NCBI RefSeq assembly: GCF_900114915.1
Contig: NZ_FOUS01000002.1
Coordinates: 248,001 to 312,000 of the forward strand
Direction of reading: 5' to 3'
Source of the DNA: Bradyrhizobium sp. Rc3b
GTDB lineage: Bacteria > Pseudomonadota > Alphaproteobacteria > Rhizobiales > Xanthobacteraceae
DNA: 64,000 nt
The notes under the pieces are model-generated. The model searched no databases, was not told the origin of the DNA, and saw nothing but the letters and a program-made list of their open reading frames with translations. Positions 18,216 to 27,657 of this stretch are shown in pieces; the stretch's first letter is position 1, and the number at the start of each line of letters is the position of its first letter. The translations under genes and the position numbers were made by a program.

Positions 18216-19871
18216 CTACTTCGACGGCGGTCCGAGATCCAGCGGCGGCAGCTCGATCTGCGGCACTTCGATCTTGATCGTGCTGGGATCGATGTTGGTC
18301 TGCACGCCCTTGTAGTGCATGACCATCGACGGGAACGCGATCACCAGGCCGACCATGATCATCTGGATGACGACGAATGGCACCGCGCCCCAATAGATCT
18401 GGCCCGTGGTGACCGGTTCCATCCGCTTGCCGGTGACGCGATCGGTGTATCGCTCCTTCGGCGCGACCGAGCGGAGATAGAACAGCGCAAAGCCGAACGG
18501 CGGATGCATGAACGAGGTCTGCATGTTGACGCCGAGAATGACGCCGAACCAGATCAGGTCGATGCCGAGGTGCTCGGCGGCAGGTCCGAGCAGCGGAATC
18601 ACGATGAAGGCCAGCTCGAAGAAGTCGAGGAAGAAGGCCAGCACGAACACGAAGACGTTGACGAAGATCAGGAAGCCGACCTGGCCGCCGGGCAGCGAGG
18701 TGAGCAGGTGCTCGACCCAGACGTGGCCGTTGATGCCGTAGAAGGTCAGCGAGAACACGCGGGCGCCGACCAGGATGAACACGACGAACGCCGACAGCTT
18801 GGCGGTCGATTCCGTGGCCTGCCGGATCAGGTCCCAGCTCAGCCGCCGCTTCGCGGCACCGAGGATGAGGGCGCCGGCGGCACCCATCGCGCCGCCTTCG
18901 GTCGGCGTCGCGATGCCGATGAAGATCGTGCCGAGCACCAGGAAGATCAGGAACAGCGGCGGCACCATGACGAAGGTGGTCTGCTGCGCCATCTTCGAGA
19001 GGAAACGGAAGCCGGTGAGCTTGTCGATGACCCAGTTTACCACGGCCACGGCGAAGGCGAAGATGATGCCGCAGAACATGCTGAGCACGACGTAATCGGC
19101 ACCATGCACGTTCGAATTGCGCATCATGAACCAACCGAACACGCAGCTCGCGAGGAACAGCATACCGAGCGAGACCAGGCCGCGGCTGCCACTCTCCTCG
19201 CGGAAGCCGATGGCTTCCTTCGGCAGGCCCGGGGTGGCCTTCGGGAAGAACATGCTGACGAGGAAGGCGTAACCGGCGTAGAGGCCGGCGAGCACGAGAC
19301 CGGGGATGAAGGCACCTTCGTACATGTCGCCGACGGACTTGCCGAGCTGGTCGGCCATCACGATCAGAACGAGCGAGGGCGGAATGATCTGCGCGAGCGT
19401 GCCGGACGCGGCGATGACGCCGGCGGCCACGCGGCGGTCATAGCCATAACGCAGCATGATCGGCAGCGAGATCAGACCCATCGAGATCACGGAGGCGGCG
19501 ACCACGCCCGTCGTTGCGGCGAGCAGCGCGCCGACGAAGATCACGGCATAGGCAAGGCCGCCGCGGATGGTCCCGAACAATTGGCCGATGGTGTCGAGCA
19601 GGTCCTCGGCCATGCCAGACCGTTCCAGCACAAGCCCCATGAAGGTGAAGAAGGGAATGGCGAGCAGCGTGTCGTTATTCATCACGCCGTAGACGCGCTC
19701 CGGAAGAGCCTGCAGGAAGTCCGGGCGGAACTCGCCGAGCTCGATGCCGACGATGGCGTAGAACAGGCCGACGGCACCGAGCGAGAAGGCCGCGGGGTAG
19801 CCAAGCAACAGCATGACGACCAGCGACGCGAACATGATGGGCGCCATATTGGCGATGATAAACGCGGTCAT
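18216..19871 (-). CDS. TRAP transporter large permease subunit (DctM/FcbT3 class)
   Basis: Polytopic inner-membrane protein of 551 residues, the ion-coupled translocation subunit of a TRAP transporter. MLLLGYPAAFSLGAVGL, then ALLAIPFFTFMG-type and GALLAATTGVVAASVISMG segments, the QIIPPSLVLIVMADQLG motif, and GIATPTEGGAMGAAGALILG are hallmarks of the family. It is longer than the usual 430 residues, through an extended central segment and a soluble C-terminal tail rich in Pro and Ile. That size class is the one associated with mannitol/chloroaromatic-type TRAP systems and TakP-like binding proteins. It begins 26 bases after the small subunit. No binding-protein gene is in the operon. Confidence 0.92.
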   Translation of the reverse strand: MTAFIIANMAPIMFASLVVMLLLGYPAAFSLGAVGLFYAIVGIELGEFRPDFLQALPERVYGVMNNDTLLAIPFFTFMGLVLERSGMAEDLLDTIGQLFGTIRGGLAYAVIFVGALLAATTGVVAASVISMGLISLPIMLRYGYDRRVAAGVIAASGTLAQIIPPSLVLIVMADQLGKSVGDMYEGAFIPGLVLAGLYAGYAFLVSMFFPKATPGLPKEAIGFREESGSRGLVSLGMLFLASCVFGWFMMRNSNVHGADYVVLSMFCGIIFAFAVAVVNWVIDKLTGFRFLSKMAQQTTFVMVPPLFLIFLVLGTIFIGIATPTEGGAMGAAGALILGAAKRRLSWDLIRQATESTAKLSAFVVFILVGARVFSLTFYGINGHVWVEHLLTSLPGGQVGFLIFVNVFVFVLAFFLDFFELAFIVIPLLGPAAEHLGIDLIWFGVILGVNMQTSFMHPPFGFALFYLRSVAPKERYTDRVTGKRMEPVTTGQIYWGAVPFVVIQMIMVGLVIAFPSMVMHYKGVQTNIDPSTIKIEVPQIELPPLDLGPPSK

Positions 19872-19897
19872 GATTTCCCCTAAACCGTCGCCAACGG

Positions 19898-20479
19898 CTA
19901 CTTCTTCTCGATCGCTTCGACGAGATGCTCGACTTCCGCCTCCAGCGCCGACACCTGGGATTCATGCGGGTCCGGAATCATTCCGCGCATGACGGCAATT
20001 CGCTTGATCAGCTCGGAGATGGCTTGAACGAGCAGGAATGCGAATCCGATCATGATCAGGGATTTGGCGGGCCATTGCGGCAGACCGCCGGCGTTGCCGG
20101 ATTGCTCGTTGATATGGAATGAGCGCTGGAAGAACGGCACGCCGGTGATGATCATGACGATGCACAGCGGGATGAGGAAGAACAGGTGACCGACCACGTC
20201 GATGAGGTTGCGGACCGTCTTCGGCAGCGTGTTGTTCACGATGTCGATGCGGATATGCTCGTTGTCGAGCAGCGTCCAGGGCGAGCACAGCAGGAACACG
20301 ATACTGAACAGCACCCATTGCAGCTCGAGCCACGAATTGGAGGACGTGTCGAACGTCTTGCGGACGATTGCATTGACCGCCGAGATGATGACGGCGGCCA
20401 CGATCAGCCACGCCAGGCGTTTGCCCGTCCAGCGTGTGAACGCGTCAATCCTTTGGCTCAGCTTCAGGAGCGCTTGCAA
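19898..20479 (-). CDS. TRAP transporter small permease subunit (DctQ class)
   Basis: Membrane protein of 193 residues with four hydrophobic segments: WLIVAAVIISAVNAIVRK, WVLFSIVFLLCSPWTLLDNEHIRIDIV with the family's DNEHIRID signature, LFFLIPLCIVMIITGV, and SLIMIGFAFLLVQAISELIK. It partners the large subunit encoded just downstream. The TTG start at 20479 has a GGAGG about nine bases upstream. The last 25 residues form an acidic, probably coiled-coil tail. It is the first gene of the permease operon. Confidence 0.9.
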   Translation of the reverse strand: MQALLKLSQRIDAFTRWTGKRLAWLIVAAVIISAVNAIVRKTFDTSSNSWLELQWVLFSIVFLLCSPWTLLDNEHIRIDIVNNTLPKTVRNLIDVVGHLFFLIPLCIVMIITGVPFFQRSFHINEQSGNAGGLPQWPAKSLIMIGFAFLLVQAISELIKRIAVMRGMIPDPHESQVSALEAEVEHLVEAIEKK

Positions 20480-20650
20480 CGATAGGTCCTCCCCGATGGT
20501 GTGCCCCGGCCGTCTTGACTGCGCCGAAGCGGGCGCGTGGCTTGTCTCGCCGCGCAGGCATGAGGCAGCCGCACCAAACCAGCGGCCGTGCCGCCAGTCA
20601 ATCGGAAGTTTGTTGATAGTTAAGGGGAATAAGGCCGGAGTTGTACGGAG

Positions 20651-21670
20651 TTAGCCGCCGGTGACGCTCATGTGCCTGGAGACGCTGGGGCGATCGTGGC
20701 GGCGGTCGATGATGAAATCGTGGCCCTTGGGCTTCAGTCCGATGGCGCGGTCGATCGCATCCGCAAGCAGCATGTCGTCATCGGATGCACGCAGAGGTTT
20801 CCGCAGATCGGAGGCATCCTCGTGGCCGAGACAGGTGTGCAGCGTTCCCGTGCAGGTAATACGAACCCGGTTGCAGGATTCGCAGAAATTATGCGTCATC
20901 GGCGTGATGAAGCCGAGCTTGCCGCCGGTCTCGGTGACGCTGACATAGCGGGCCGGACCTCCGGTGCTCTCCGCTAAATCCGTCAGCGTGAATTGCTGGG
21001 CGAGGCGCGCGCGCACCAGCGACAGCGGCAGATACTGGTCGATGCGGCCCGAGCCGATCTCGCCCATCGGCATGACCTCGATCAGCGTCAGGCCCATGCC
21101 CTTGCCGTGGGCCCAGCGCATCAGGTCGGGAAGCTCGTCCTCGTTGAGTTTCTTCAGCGCCACCGCGTTGATCTTCACGGCAAGTCCCGCGCCGCGCGCG
21201 GCCTCGATGCCTTCCAGCACCTTGTCGATCTCGCCCCAGCGGGTGATCTCACGAAACTTCTTGGGATCGAGCGTATCGAGCGAGACGTTGATGCGGCGCA
21301 CGCCACAATCGGCGAGCTCGCTTGCGTGTTTCGCCAGCTGGGTGCCGTTGGTGGTCAGCGTCAGCTCGTTCAGGGCGCCGCTCGACAGATGCCGCGACAG
21401 CGAGCGGACCAGCGTCATCACGTTGCGCCGGACCAGCGGCTCGCCACCGGTGAGCCGCAGCTTCTTGACGCCCTTGGCGATGAAGGCCGAGCAGAGCCGG
21501 TCGAGTTCCTCCAGCGTCAACAGGTTCGCCTTGGGCAGGAACGTCATGTCTTCCGACATGCAGTAGAAGCAGCGCAGGTCGCAGCGATCGGTGACGGAAA
21601 CGCGCAAATAGCTGATGGTCCGCCCGAACGGATCGGTCATCGGGGTGGACAGCGCGGCGGATCCGTTCAT
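20651..21670 (-). CDS. moaA: GTP 3',8-cyclase MoaA (molybdenum cofactor synthesis)
   Basis: Radical SAM enzyme of 339 residues that, with MoaC, converts GTP to cyclic pyranopterin monophosphate. The N-terminal cluster ligands are Cys30, Cys34 and Cys37 ([12 protein letters not shown]). The C-terminal cluster is in [20 protein letters not shown], and the required terminal Gly-Gly is present (SVTGG). [12 protein letters not shown] and DTLDPKKF are further family motifs. The start at 21670 is used; an internal ATG ten codons on would also keep the whole domain. No other moa gene is nearby. Confidence 0.96.
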   Translation of the reverse strand: MNGSAALSTPMTDPFGRTISYLRVSVTDRCDLRCFYCMSEDMTFLPKANLLTLEELDRLCSAFIAKGVKKLRLTGGEPLVRRNVMTLVRSLSRHLSSGALNELTLTTNGTQLAKHASELADCGVRRINVSLDTLDPKKFREITRWGEIDKVLEGIEAARGAGLAVKINAVALKKLNEDELPDLMRWAHGKGMGLTLIEVMPMGEIGSGRIDQYLPLSLVRARLAQQFTLTDLAESTGGPARYVSVTETGGKLGFITPMTHNFCESCNRVRITCTGTLHTCLGHEDASDLRKPLRASDDDMLLADAIDRAIGLKPKGHDFIIDRRHDRPSVSRHMSVTGG

Positions 21671-22023
21671 GCGAGAGGCCTTGTCACTAACGGCGACGGG
21701 TGCACCTTGGCTTCAGCGGTGCTCGGCACCCAATCTAAGCATCGGACGCGACGAGGACAATCGGGTGGTATACGTAGATCAACGCCTGCCGGAGCAGCCA
21801 CCACCAAATCTTGCCGCTCCCAATAGGCTGGCTCCGGCTAGCGCAACCGCGATGACATGACGCTTGAGCCATCCACTTCGTCTGCGACAAACCGCCACAT
21901 AAGCCCCGGGCCGGACCTTAGGAGCGTCGTCCGGGGCAGGCAACCGGCGGGCTGCGCATAGTTAGTGGATGGTTAGTGCGGGGTCTCGCGGAATACCGTA
22001 GCGATATCAGTATCTTGATGAGG
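21671..22023. other. Intergenic gap upstream of moaA
   Basis: About 350 bases. A seven-base inverted pair GCCCCGG/CCGGGGC at 21904-21910 and 21932-21938 has no T-run after it. A 45-codon minus-strand frame (21872-21735) is present, but nothing supports translation. I could not recognise a molybdenum-cofactor riboswitch. Confidence 0.4.
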
Positions 22024-22698
22024 TCATGTCATCATCAGGCTGCTGGCGGCGGCCGGCAGGTCACGCATGTGATGGATCAGCCGGTCCGGCTTCAGCTCGG
22101 CGATCGGCACGTCGGTATAGCCAAAACTGACGCCGATCACCGGCACTCCGGCCCGGCGGGCCACCCCGACATCGGTTCCGGCATCGCCGACCATGATGCT
22201 GGCTTTGACCGCTCCTCCGGCCCGCGCCACCGTTTCACGAAAGATGGTCGGGTCGGGCTTCTGGACGCCAAAGGTGTCCGCGCCGCAGATCGCCGCGAAG
22301 CGGCGGCTGAGGTCGAGCTCGTCCAGCAGCCGCTTCGACAGCCATTCCAGCTTGTTGGTGCAGACGGCGAGGCGATGGCCTTGCGCGGAAAAATGGTCCA
22401 GCGCGGCCTCGAGCCCCTCGAAGGGGCGGGATTCGACGGCGATGTGATCGGCGTAATAGGCGATGAAATCCGCGGTCATCCGGTCCATGTCGGCGGGGGT
22501 GACGGTGCGGCCTTCGGCCTCCAGCCCCCGCTCGATCAGCTTGCGGGCGCCGGCGCCGATCATGTTGCGGGCCGAGGCCATCGGCACGGGCGGCAGCCCT
22601 TCGCGGTCGAGCACGTGGTTCAGCGCGGTGATCAGGTCGGGCGCCGTATCCACAAGCGTGCCGTCGAGATCGAAGACGATGGTGTGAGGGGAGGTCAT
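22024..22698 (-). CDS. gph: Phosphoglycolate phosphatase (HAD superfamily)
   Basis: Hydrolase of 224 residues that removes phosphate from 2-phosphoglycolate formed by RuBisCO oxygenation or DNA repair. HAD motif I is FDLDGTLVDTAPDL at the start, motif II CTNKLEWLSK, motif III Lys in FGVQKPDP, and motif IV MVGDAGTDVGVARRAG. The helical cap lies between residues 20 and 90. Assignment to gph rather than another HAD phosphatase rests on TAPDLITALNHVL and overall length; the precise substrate is not certain. Confidence 0.85.
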   Translation of the reverse strand: MTSPHTIVFDLDGTLVDTAPDLITALNHVLDREGLPPVPMASARNMIGAGARKLIERGLEAEGRTVTPADMDRMTADFIAYYADHIAVESRPFEGLEAALDHFSAQGHRLAVCTNKLEWLSKRLLDELDLSRRFAAICGADTFGVQKPDPTIFRETVARAGGAVKASIMVGDAGTDVGVARRAGVPVIGVSFGYTDVPIAELKPDRLIHHMRDLPAAASSLMMT

Positions 22699-22872
22699 GG
22701 TCCAAGCGCTACCGGCCCGGTCAGGTCAGTGCAAGGGGCGGCGCCATAAGTTCAGCTTATAGCCTGGTTCCCAGACCCTGTTCTCCGGCGGAAAACGAGG
22801 CTACATAGGCCGCCGAAAGCGGCCACGATCGGCGGCATGTTCGAGACTTCAGAGGCGGGCGCAAACGTGAAT

Positions 22873-23580
22873 ATGGACCAGTTGAAGCGACAGGCCGCGG
22901 CGCGCGCGCTCGAGGAGGTGCGGGACGGCATGCAGCTCGGGCTCGGCACCGGCTCGACCGCCAAGCATTTCGTCGAGCTGCTCGGCGAGCGCGTCGCCGC
23001 CGGGCTCAAGGTGATCGGCGTGCCGACCTCGGAGGCGACTCGCCTCGATGCTGTGCGGTGCGGCGTGCCGCTGACCACGCTCGACGAGATCGACCATCTC
23101 GACATCACCATCGACGGCGCCGACGAAATCGATCCGGCGCTCAACCTGATCAAGGGCGGCGGCGGCGCGCTGCTGCGCGAGAAGATCGTGGCGGCGGCCT
23201 CGGATCGCATGATCGTGATTGCAGATGACACCAAATGGGTGCCGACGCTCGGCCGCTTTCCGCTGCCGGTCGAGGTCATCCCGTTCGGGCTCGGCGCGAC
23301 GCGCCGGGCGATCGAGAAGGCATTTGCCGAATGCGGCGTTTCCGGGCAAATGGCAGTCCGCAAAGCCAAGGAAGGCCACGTTTTCGTCACCGACGGCGGC
23401 CACTGGATCGTCGATGCCCAGCTCGGACAGATCGGGGATCCTGCCGGCCTCGCCAGCGCGTTGAGCGCGATTCCCGGCGTGGTCGAGCATGGGTTGTTCA
23501 TCGGCTTGGCCAGCTCGGCTGTTCTGGCGGGCGGCGAGGGAATTCGCGTGATTGAACGGCGTAAGCCGAAAGGAGACTAG
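22873..23580 (+). CDS. rpiA: Ribose-5-phosphate isomerase A
   Basis: Enzyme of 235 residues interconverting ribose 5-phosphate and ribulose 5-phosphate in the pentose phosphate and Calvin pathways. [17 protein letters not shown] binds phosphate; TIDGADEID and [14 protein letters not shown] hold the catalytic Asp, Glu and Lys residues; ADDTKWV and TDGGHWIVD complete the family pattern. [16 protein letters not shown] is taken as the start at 22873; an upstream ATG at 22837 and a GTG at 22867 are in frame. A DUF2059 gene follows after two bases, preceded by an AAGGAG inside the rpiA end, so the pair is cotranscribed. Confidence 0.95.
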   Translation: MDQLKRQAAARALEEVRDGMQLGLGTGSTAKHFVELLGERVAAGLKVIGVPTSEATRLDAVRCGVPLTTLDEIDHLDITIDGADEIDPALNLIKGGGGALLREKIVAAASDRMIVIADDTKWVPTLGRFPLPVEVIPFGLGATRRAIEKAFAECGVSGQMAVRKAKEGHVFVTDGGHWIVDAQLGQIGDPAGLASALSAIPGVVEHGLFIGLASSAVLAGGEGIRVIERRKPKGD

Positions 23581-23582
23581 GA

Positions 23583-24125
23583 ATGAAGAGCGTTTTGAGA
23601 TTTTTGCCGGCTGCGACCCTCGCTGTGGGACTGGCCCTCTCGGTCGTCCCGGCCGCCGCGCAGCAGGCTGCGCCCAAGGCTGGCGCCGCACCCGCCCAGC
23701 CCAAGGCCTCGCCTGCGGCGATCGCGGCGGCGAGGGAGATCCTGCAGATCAAGAACGCCACCGCGATGTACGCGGGCGCAGTGCCCGGTCTGGTCGAGAA
23801 GACCAAGATCGCGCTGACCCAGCAGAACCTCAACTACCAGAAGGACCTCAACGAGGTCGCCCCGATCGTCGCCCAGCAGCTGCAAGGCCGCCAGAACGAG
23901 ATCGGCGAAGGCATGGCGCAGATCTACGCCAGCGAGTTCACCGAGCAGGAGCTGAAGGATCTCGTCACCTTCTACAAGTCGCCGCTGGGCAAGAAGCTGA
24001 TCGACGCCGAGCCGCGCGCCATCGGCCTGTCCATGGCCTTCATGAATTCCTGGGCCCAGAACTTCGCCGAGACCGTGATGGGAGCCTTCCGCGCCGAGAT
24101 GCGCAAGCGTGGCAAGGAGATCTGA
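23583..24125 (+). CDS. DUF2059 domain protein, exported
   Basis: Protein of 180 residues with an N-terminal signal peptide (FLPAATLAVGLALSVVPAAAQQ) and an Ala/Pro-rich spacer. A helical DUF2059 domain follows: YASEFTEQELKDLVTFYKSPLGKKLIDAEP is its signature. The biochemical role is unknown and the location is probably periplasmic. It starts two bases after the rpiA stop with a good Shine-Dalgarno in the end of rpiA. gor follows 46 bases later, so rpiA, this gene and gor may form one transcript. Confidence 0.9.
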   Translation: MKSVLRFLPAATLAVGLALSVVPAAAQQAAPKAGAAPAQPKASPAAIAAAREILQIKNATAMYAGAVPGLVEKTKIALTQQNLNYQKDLNEVAPIVAQQLQGRQNEIGEGMAQIYASEFTEQELKDLVTFYKSPLGKKLIDAEPRAIGLSMAFMNSWAQNFAETVMGAFRAEMRKRGKEI

Positions 24126-24171
24126 CAGACACTATCTGATCAGGAATTCCTGACAGGGGTCGGAGTGGACA

Positions 24172-25560
24172 ATGGCTGAATTCGACGTCGACCTCTTCGT
24201 CATCGGTGGCGGCTCGGGCGGCGTGCGTGCCGCCCGCATCGCGGCGGGCTACGGCGCCCGCGTGACGATCGCGGAAGAGTACCGCATGGGCGGGACCTGC
24301 GTGATCCGCGGCTGCGTGCCGAAGAAGCTGTTCGTGATCGGCTCGCATTTTCGCCACGAGCTCGAGGACGCCGCAGGTTTCGGCTGGACCGTTCCGCCTG
24401 CCAGCTTCGACTGGCCGACGCTGATCGCCAACAAGGACAAGGAGATCGCGCGGCTGGAGGCGGCCTATACCGCCAATGTCGAGAAGTCAGGCGCGCAGAT
24501 CGTCAAGAGCCGCGCGGTGATCGAGGACAAGCACACCATCCGTCTGCTCGAAAACGACCGCAAGATCACCGCAAGATACATCCTGATCGCCACCGGCGGC
24601 GCGCCCAACCACGGCGCATCGATTCCCGGCATCGAGCACGTGATCTCCTCCAACGAGGCGTTCCACCTTGCGAGGCTGCCGAAGCGGATCGTGATCCAGG
24701 GCGGCGGCTACATTGCGCTGGAATTCGCCGGCATCTTCGCCGGCTTCGGCTCCGACGTCACTGTGATCTATCGCGGCGACAACATCCTCCGCGGTTTTGA
24801 CGAGGACGTTCGCGTCCACGTTCGTGCCGAGATGGAGAAGCAGGGCATCACCATTCTCACCGGCTGCACGGTGAGCAAGGTCGACCGCCACGGCGATGAA
24901 TTCACCACGCATCTGTCGAACGGATCGAGCATCGCCTCGGAGCAGGTGATGTTCGCGATCGGCCGCCATCCGGCGGTGGCCAATCTCGGGCTCGAGAACG
25001 CCGGCGTTGCCATTAATCCTGCGAATGGCGGCATCGCGGTCGATCATTTCTCCAGGAGCTCGGTCGACAGCATCTACGCGATCGGCGACGTCACCCATCG
25101 CTTCAACCTGACGCCGGTGGCGATCCGCGAAGGCCACGCCTTCGCCGACACCGTGTTCGGCAAGCGCGAGGTGAAGGTCGACCACGCCAACATCCCGACC
25201 GCCGTGTTCTCGCAGCCAGAGGTCGGCACCGTTGGTCTCACCGAGACTGAAGCGCGCGCGCAGTTCAGTCACGTCGACATCTACAAGACCTCGTTCCGCC
25301 CGATCAAGGCGACGATGTCCGGCCGCGACACCCGCGTGCTGATGAAGCTCGTCGTCGACGGCTCGACCGATCGCGTGCTCGGCTGCCACATCGTCGGCGA
25401 TGCCGCAGCCGAGATCACGCAAGCCGTCGCGATCGCGGTGAAGATGAAGGCGACCAAGGCCGATTTCGACGCGACCATCGCGCTGCATCCGACCGCAGCC
25501 GAAGAGCTCGTCACCATGCGCACCCCGACCGCGCGCCACGTGCGCCAGGCCGCGGAGTAG
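24172..25560 (+). CDS. gor: Glutathione-disulfide reductase
   Basis: FAD-dependent enzyme of 462 residues that uses NADPH to reduce oxidised glutathione. FAD-binding GGGSGGVRAARIAAGYG is at the N-terminus, and the redox-active disulfide Cys43/Cys48 is in GGTCVIRGCVPKKL. NAD(P)-binding GGGYIALEFAGIFAGFG is central, ATGGAPNH and YAIGDVTHR follow, and the C-terminal HPTAAEE holds the catalytic His-Glu pair. VIRGCVPKKL and the RPI..MS segment are typical of glutathione rather than dihydrolipoamide reductases. It ends just before a converging cupin gene. Confidence 0.94.
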   Translation: MAEFDVDLFVIGGGSGGVRAARIAAGYGARVTIAEEYRMGGTCVIRGCVPKKLFVIGSHFRHELEDAAGFGWTVPPASFDWPTLIANKDKEIARLEAAYTANVEKSGAQIVKSRAVIEDKHTIRLLENDRKITARYILIATGGAPNHGASIPGIEHVISSNEAFHLARLPKRIVIQGGGYIALEFAGIFAGFGSDVTVIYRGDNILRGFDEDVRVHVRAEMEKQGITILTGCTVSKVDRHGDEFTTHLSNGSSIASEQVMFAIGRHPAVANLGLENAGVAINPANGGIAVDHFSRSSVDSIYAIGDVTHRFNLTPVAIREGHAFADTVFGKREVKVDHANIPTAVFSQPEVGTVGLTETEARAQFSHVDIYKTSFRPIKATMSGRDTRVLMKLVVDGSTDRVLGCHIVGDAAAEITQAVAIAVKMKATKADFDATIALHPTAAEELVTMRTPTARHVRQAAE

Positions 25561-25568
25561 GGCGTCTC

Positions 25569-26708
25569 CTAAGCGTAGAGATATCCGACAGGCTTGCCTT
25601 CGGTGCGGAGCGGACGAATGTCCTTCTGCGTGATGATCTGGCCGGCGAGACCGTCGATCTCGTCGCGCTGCGTCGGCGTCCAGCCGCGAAGGTCGTCGAT
25701 ACCCCTGAGAAGGCCGAGCCGGAGCACCTGCGTGTTCTCACCGACCGCAATGAGGCTGATCGAGCTCTTGCCTGCGGTCACGACGTCGCCGGCCGCGAGC
25801 TCGAAGGTCTCGCCTGCCTTGTTCCTGAATTCGGCCGTGCCGCGAATGACGCGATAGATCACGACCTCGCCCTTGGCGAACGAGGCGGCGTCCGCGGATG
25901 CCGATGTGCTCTTCGGCAGAAGCGACCGGCCGCGCGGATCGGTTGCGATGATGTGGCCGGTGACGAGCTGGCCGCTCGGTGCCTCGATGCCGATATCGCG
26001 CACGTAAACGGACAGCGCCGATTTGATCGAGCCGTCGCCAAGCGGCTTGAACAGTGCATCCAGCGCCAGGGGATCCTGAAGCCAGAAGCCGGCATTGGCC
26101 GGGCGATCGTGCAACGGATGGCTCCAGGCCACGCGCGGCGTTTCGGCTTCGTTGATCTGATCGGGACCGACGATGGTGGGATTCGGAAAGGTGGTGGGAT
26201 CGGTGATGAAGGCTTCGAGGAATTTGCCCGAATAGCCCATCGAGACCGGATCCGGCACCACCGTCTGCGGCGTCTTCAAATTCTCTTCAGTTGGCAAACC
26301 CGACCAGGTGTAGAACAGCTGGCGATGCACGATCGCGCTTTGCAGCATCACCGCGCCGGGGCCGACATTGTAGAAGCGCCCGTCATAGTCGAACGTGAAA
26401 GCGCCCGAGGTGACCAGCACGAGCTGAAAGCCGCCGGGCGGCAGATGCAGATGGAAGTCGGTGGGACCGGTGTCGGGACGGTAGATCGGCAGATTGGTCG
26501 CGACTTCGTGGAGCAGGAAGGTTTCGTTGTTGGCGTGAAAGCCTTCATTGGCGCGATTGTAGAGCGCTTGCGGGCGATACGTCGCCTCGAACTTCGCTTT
26601 CCGATCGCGATCGATCGCGATGAAGTCCTGCGTGTTGAGGCGGAGCGGCGCGCCATTCGGATGGGTGAGGCCGGTCGTCTTGAGATCGCCCGCAGCATGC
26701 ACGTTCAT
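25569..26708 (-). CDS. Bicupin protein of unknown function
   Basis: Soluble protein of 379 residues with two cupin-like beta-barrels. The first is around residues 85-150 (TDFHLHLPPGGFQLVLVTSGAFTFDYDG with FYNVGPGAVMLQS). The second is around 275-335 (GEVVIYRVIRGTAEFRNKAGETFELAAGDVVTAG). His residues in FHLHLP could bind metal in the first barrel; the second lacks an obvious His triad and may be structural. The layout recalls quercetinase or gentisate-type dioxygenases, but no specific substrate can be assigned. The ATG at 26708 has GGAG six bases upstream. It converges on gor with an eight-base gap. Confidence 0.7.
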   Translation of the reverse strand: MNVHAAGDLKTTGLTHPNGAPLRLNTQDFIAIDRDRKAKFEATYRPQALYNRANEGFHANNETFLLHEVATNLPIYRPDTGPTDFHLHLPPGGFQLVLVTSGAFTFDYDGRFYNVGPGAVMLQSAIVHRQLFYTWSGLPTEENLKTPQTVVPDPVSMGYSGKFLEAFITDPTTFPNPTIVGPDQINEAETPRVAWSHPLHDRPANAGFWLQDPLALDALFKPLGDGSIKSALSVYVRDIGIEAPSGQLVTGHIIATDPRGRSLLPKSTSASADAASFAKGEVVIYRVIRGTAEFRNKAGETFELAAGDVVTAGKSSISLIAVGENTQVLRLGLLRGIDDLRGWTPTQRDEIDGLAGQIITQKDIRPLRTEGKPVGYLYA

Positions 26709-27085
26709 GACGTTCTCCGCTCTGCGCCGTTGCTTCGCTTGCAGCGTCATTGCGAATTTTGGGCCAGTTGGTTTGCGAAGCAGCAAGCGGGCCTGACGCC
26801 GCGATGCCGGCGTGCCCGTTCAGGAAAAATCCGGTGGTTGCACGGGAGGTTAGATCAACGGCTTGTTCTGCTGGTCGGACGCGTGCCGGGGATGCGCGCG
26901 TCCGGCGCAGTGAGGGGACCTGTCTAATTTGTCGGCAGGGCGGGAGTGCGCGTGCAGCGGCGGCGGTGCCGGATCGGTCCGATGGGCGCCTTCGGGATTT
27001 AGCGGAAACGTCGCGACAAGGCAGGGCGGCGATTGACAGATTGTTCACGTTTTGTTCTTATGCTGCAACCGAGATGGAGGCAGCC
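26709..27085. other. Divergent promoter region between the bicupin and the 102-residue gene
   Basis: About 375 bases separate two divergent genes and must contain both promoters. I see no inverted repeat or known operator that I would defend, and no supported small gene. Confidence 0.4.
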
Positions 27086-27394
27086 ATGGACAACCGTATC
27101 AGCGAAATTCGCAGAACCATCAGAGCACTCCGCGTCAGCATGCGCGAGGCCGAAGCGATCATGCATGAGCAGATCAACCGCGACGAGGATTGCAGCTTCG
27201 TGGCGCAGGAAGTCATCAAGATGCGCTCGGTCATGAGCCTGCTCGCGAAGGAGCGGATCGCGCTCGGCGATCACGAGCCGATCGTCGTGAACAATTTCTT
27301 CATCCCGCGGCGCCGGCCGACGCGAAAGCCGGTCACGGCGCTTTCGCCGACCGCGGATTCCGTGTTCCGTCCGCGCGTGGTGGCGCGGGTTTGA
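27086..27394 (+). CDS. Conserved-looking small helical protein
   Basis: Protein of 102 residues. A perfect GGAGG lies five bases before the ATG at 27086, which strongly supports translation. The first 70 residues are charged and helical (RISEIRRTIRALRVSMREAEAIMHEQ, then EVIKMRSVMSLLAKERIALG), suggesting a two-helix hairpin or coiled coil; the last 30 are basic and probably disordered. No known family is recognised and there is no signal or membrane segment. Third codon positions are GC-rich, as in neighbouring genes. Confidence 0.7.
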   Translation: MDNRISEIRRTIRALRVSMREAEAIMHEQINRDEDCSFVAQEVIKMRSVMSLLAKERIALGDHEPIVVNNFFIPRRRPTRKPVTALSPTADSVFRPRVVARV

Positions 27395-27407
27395 CGCAGA
27401 GGGCGGC

Positions 27408-27593
27408 TCAATCAAAGGCGTGAGGCGCGGCCCGATCCGGCTTGCCGGCCGGGCTGTCAGCCCACTTTGCCATCTCCATGGTCCGGGCGTCGACGCCCTC
27501 GCACCAGAAGCAGCTTGGCCGCGCGCGGCCGTTCTCGGACAGGATCGGGACCAGGCTGTGGCCGCAACCGGCGCACCAGGCGATGTCAGTCAT
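27408..27593 (-). CDS. Small zinc-ribbon-like protein
   Basis: Protein of 61 residues starting MTDIAWCAGCGHSLVP. Two Cys pairs, CAGC and CFWC, lie 20-odd residues apart and would form a zinc ribbon; the C-terminal third is polar. The function is unknown. It lies downstream of the YbdK-type ligase gene on the same strand (64 bases), so it is probably the last gene of the amidotransferase/ligase operon. An alternative reading of the ligase 3' end (a frameshift) would run right up to this gene. Confidence 0.65.
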   Translation of the reverse strand: MTDIAWCAGCGHSLVPILSENGRARPSCFWCEGVDARTMEMAKWADSPAGKPDRAAPHAFD

Positions 27594-27657
27594 GCATTCC
27601 CCCACGGCGTAGCAAAATTCAGAAATGACGTTCTCGTCCGGGAAGCTTGCGCGGGCG

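Noticed and set aside
18315..19883. 522-codon plus-strand frame opposite the TRAP large subunit
   Set aside because: The product is Asp/Glu/His-rich without structure; the TRAP permease is unambiguous on the minus strand.
21735..21872. Minus-strand frame of 45 codons upstream of moaA, reading MAQASCHRG and later RQALIYVYHP
   Set aside because: No ribosome binding site, no known family, and the hydrophobic part could be chance. Not enough to call a gene.
21904..21938. GCCCCGG/CCGGGGC inverted pair upstream of moaA considered as terminator or riboswitch stem
   Set aside because: No T-run follows and no other riboswitch element could be recognised.
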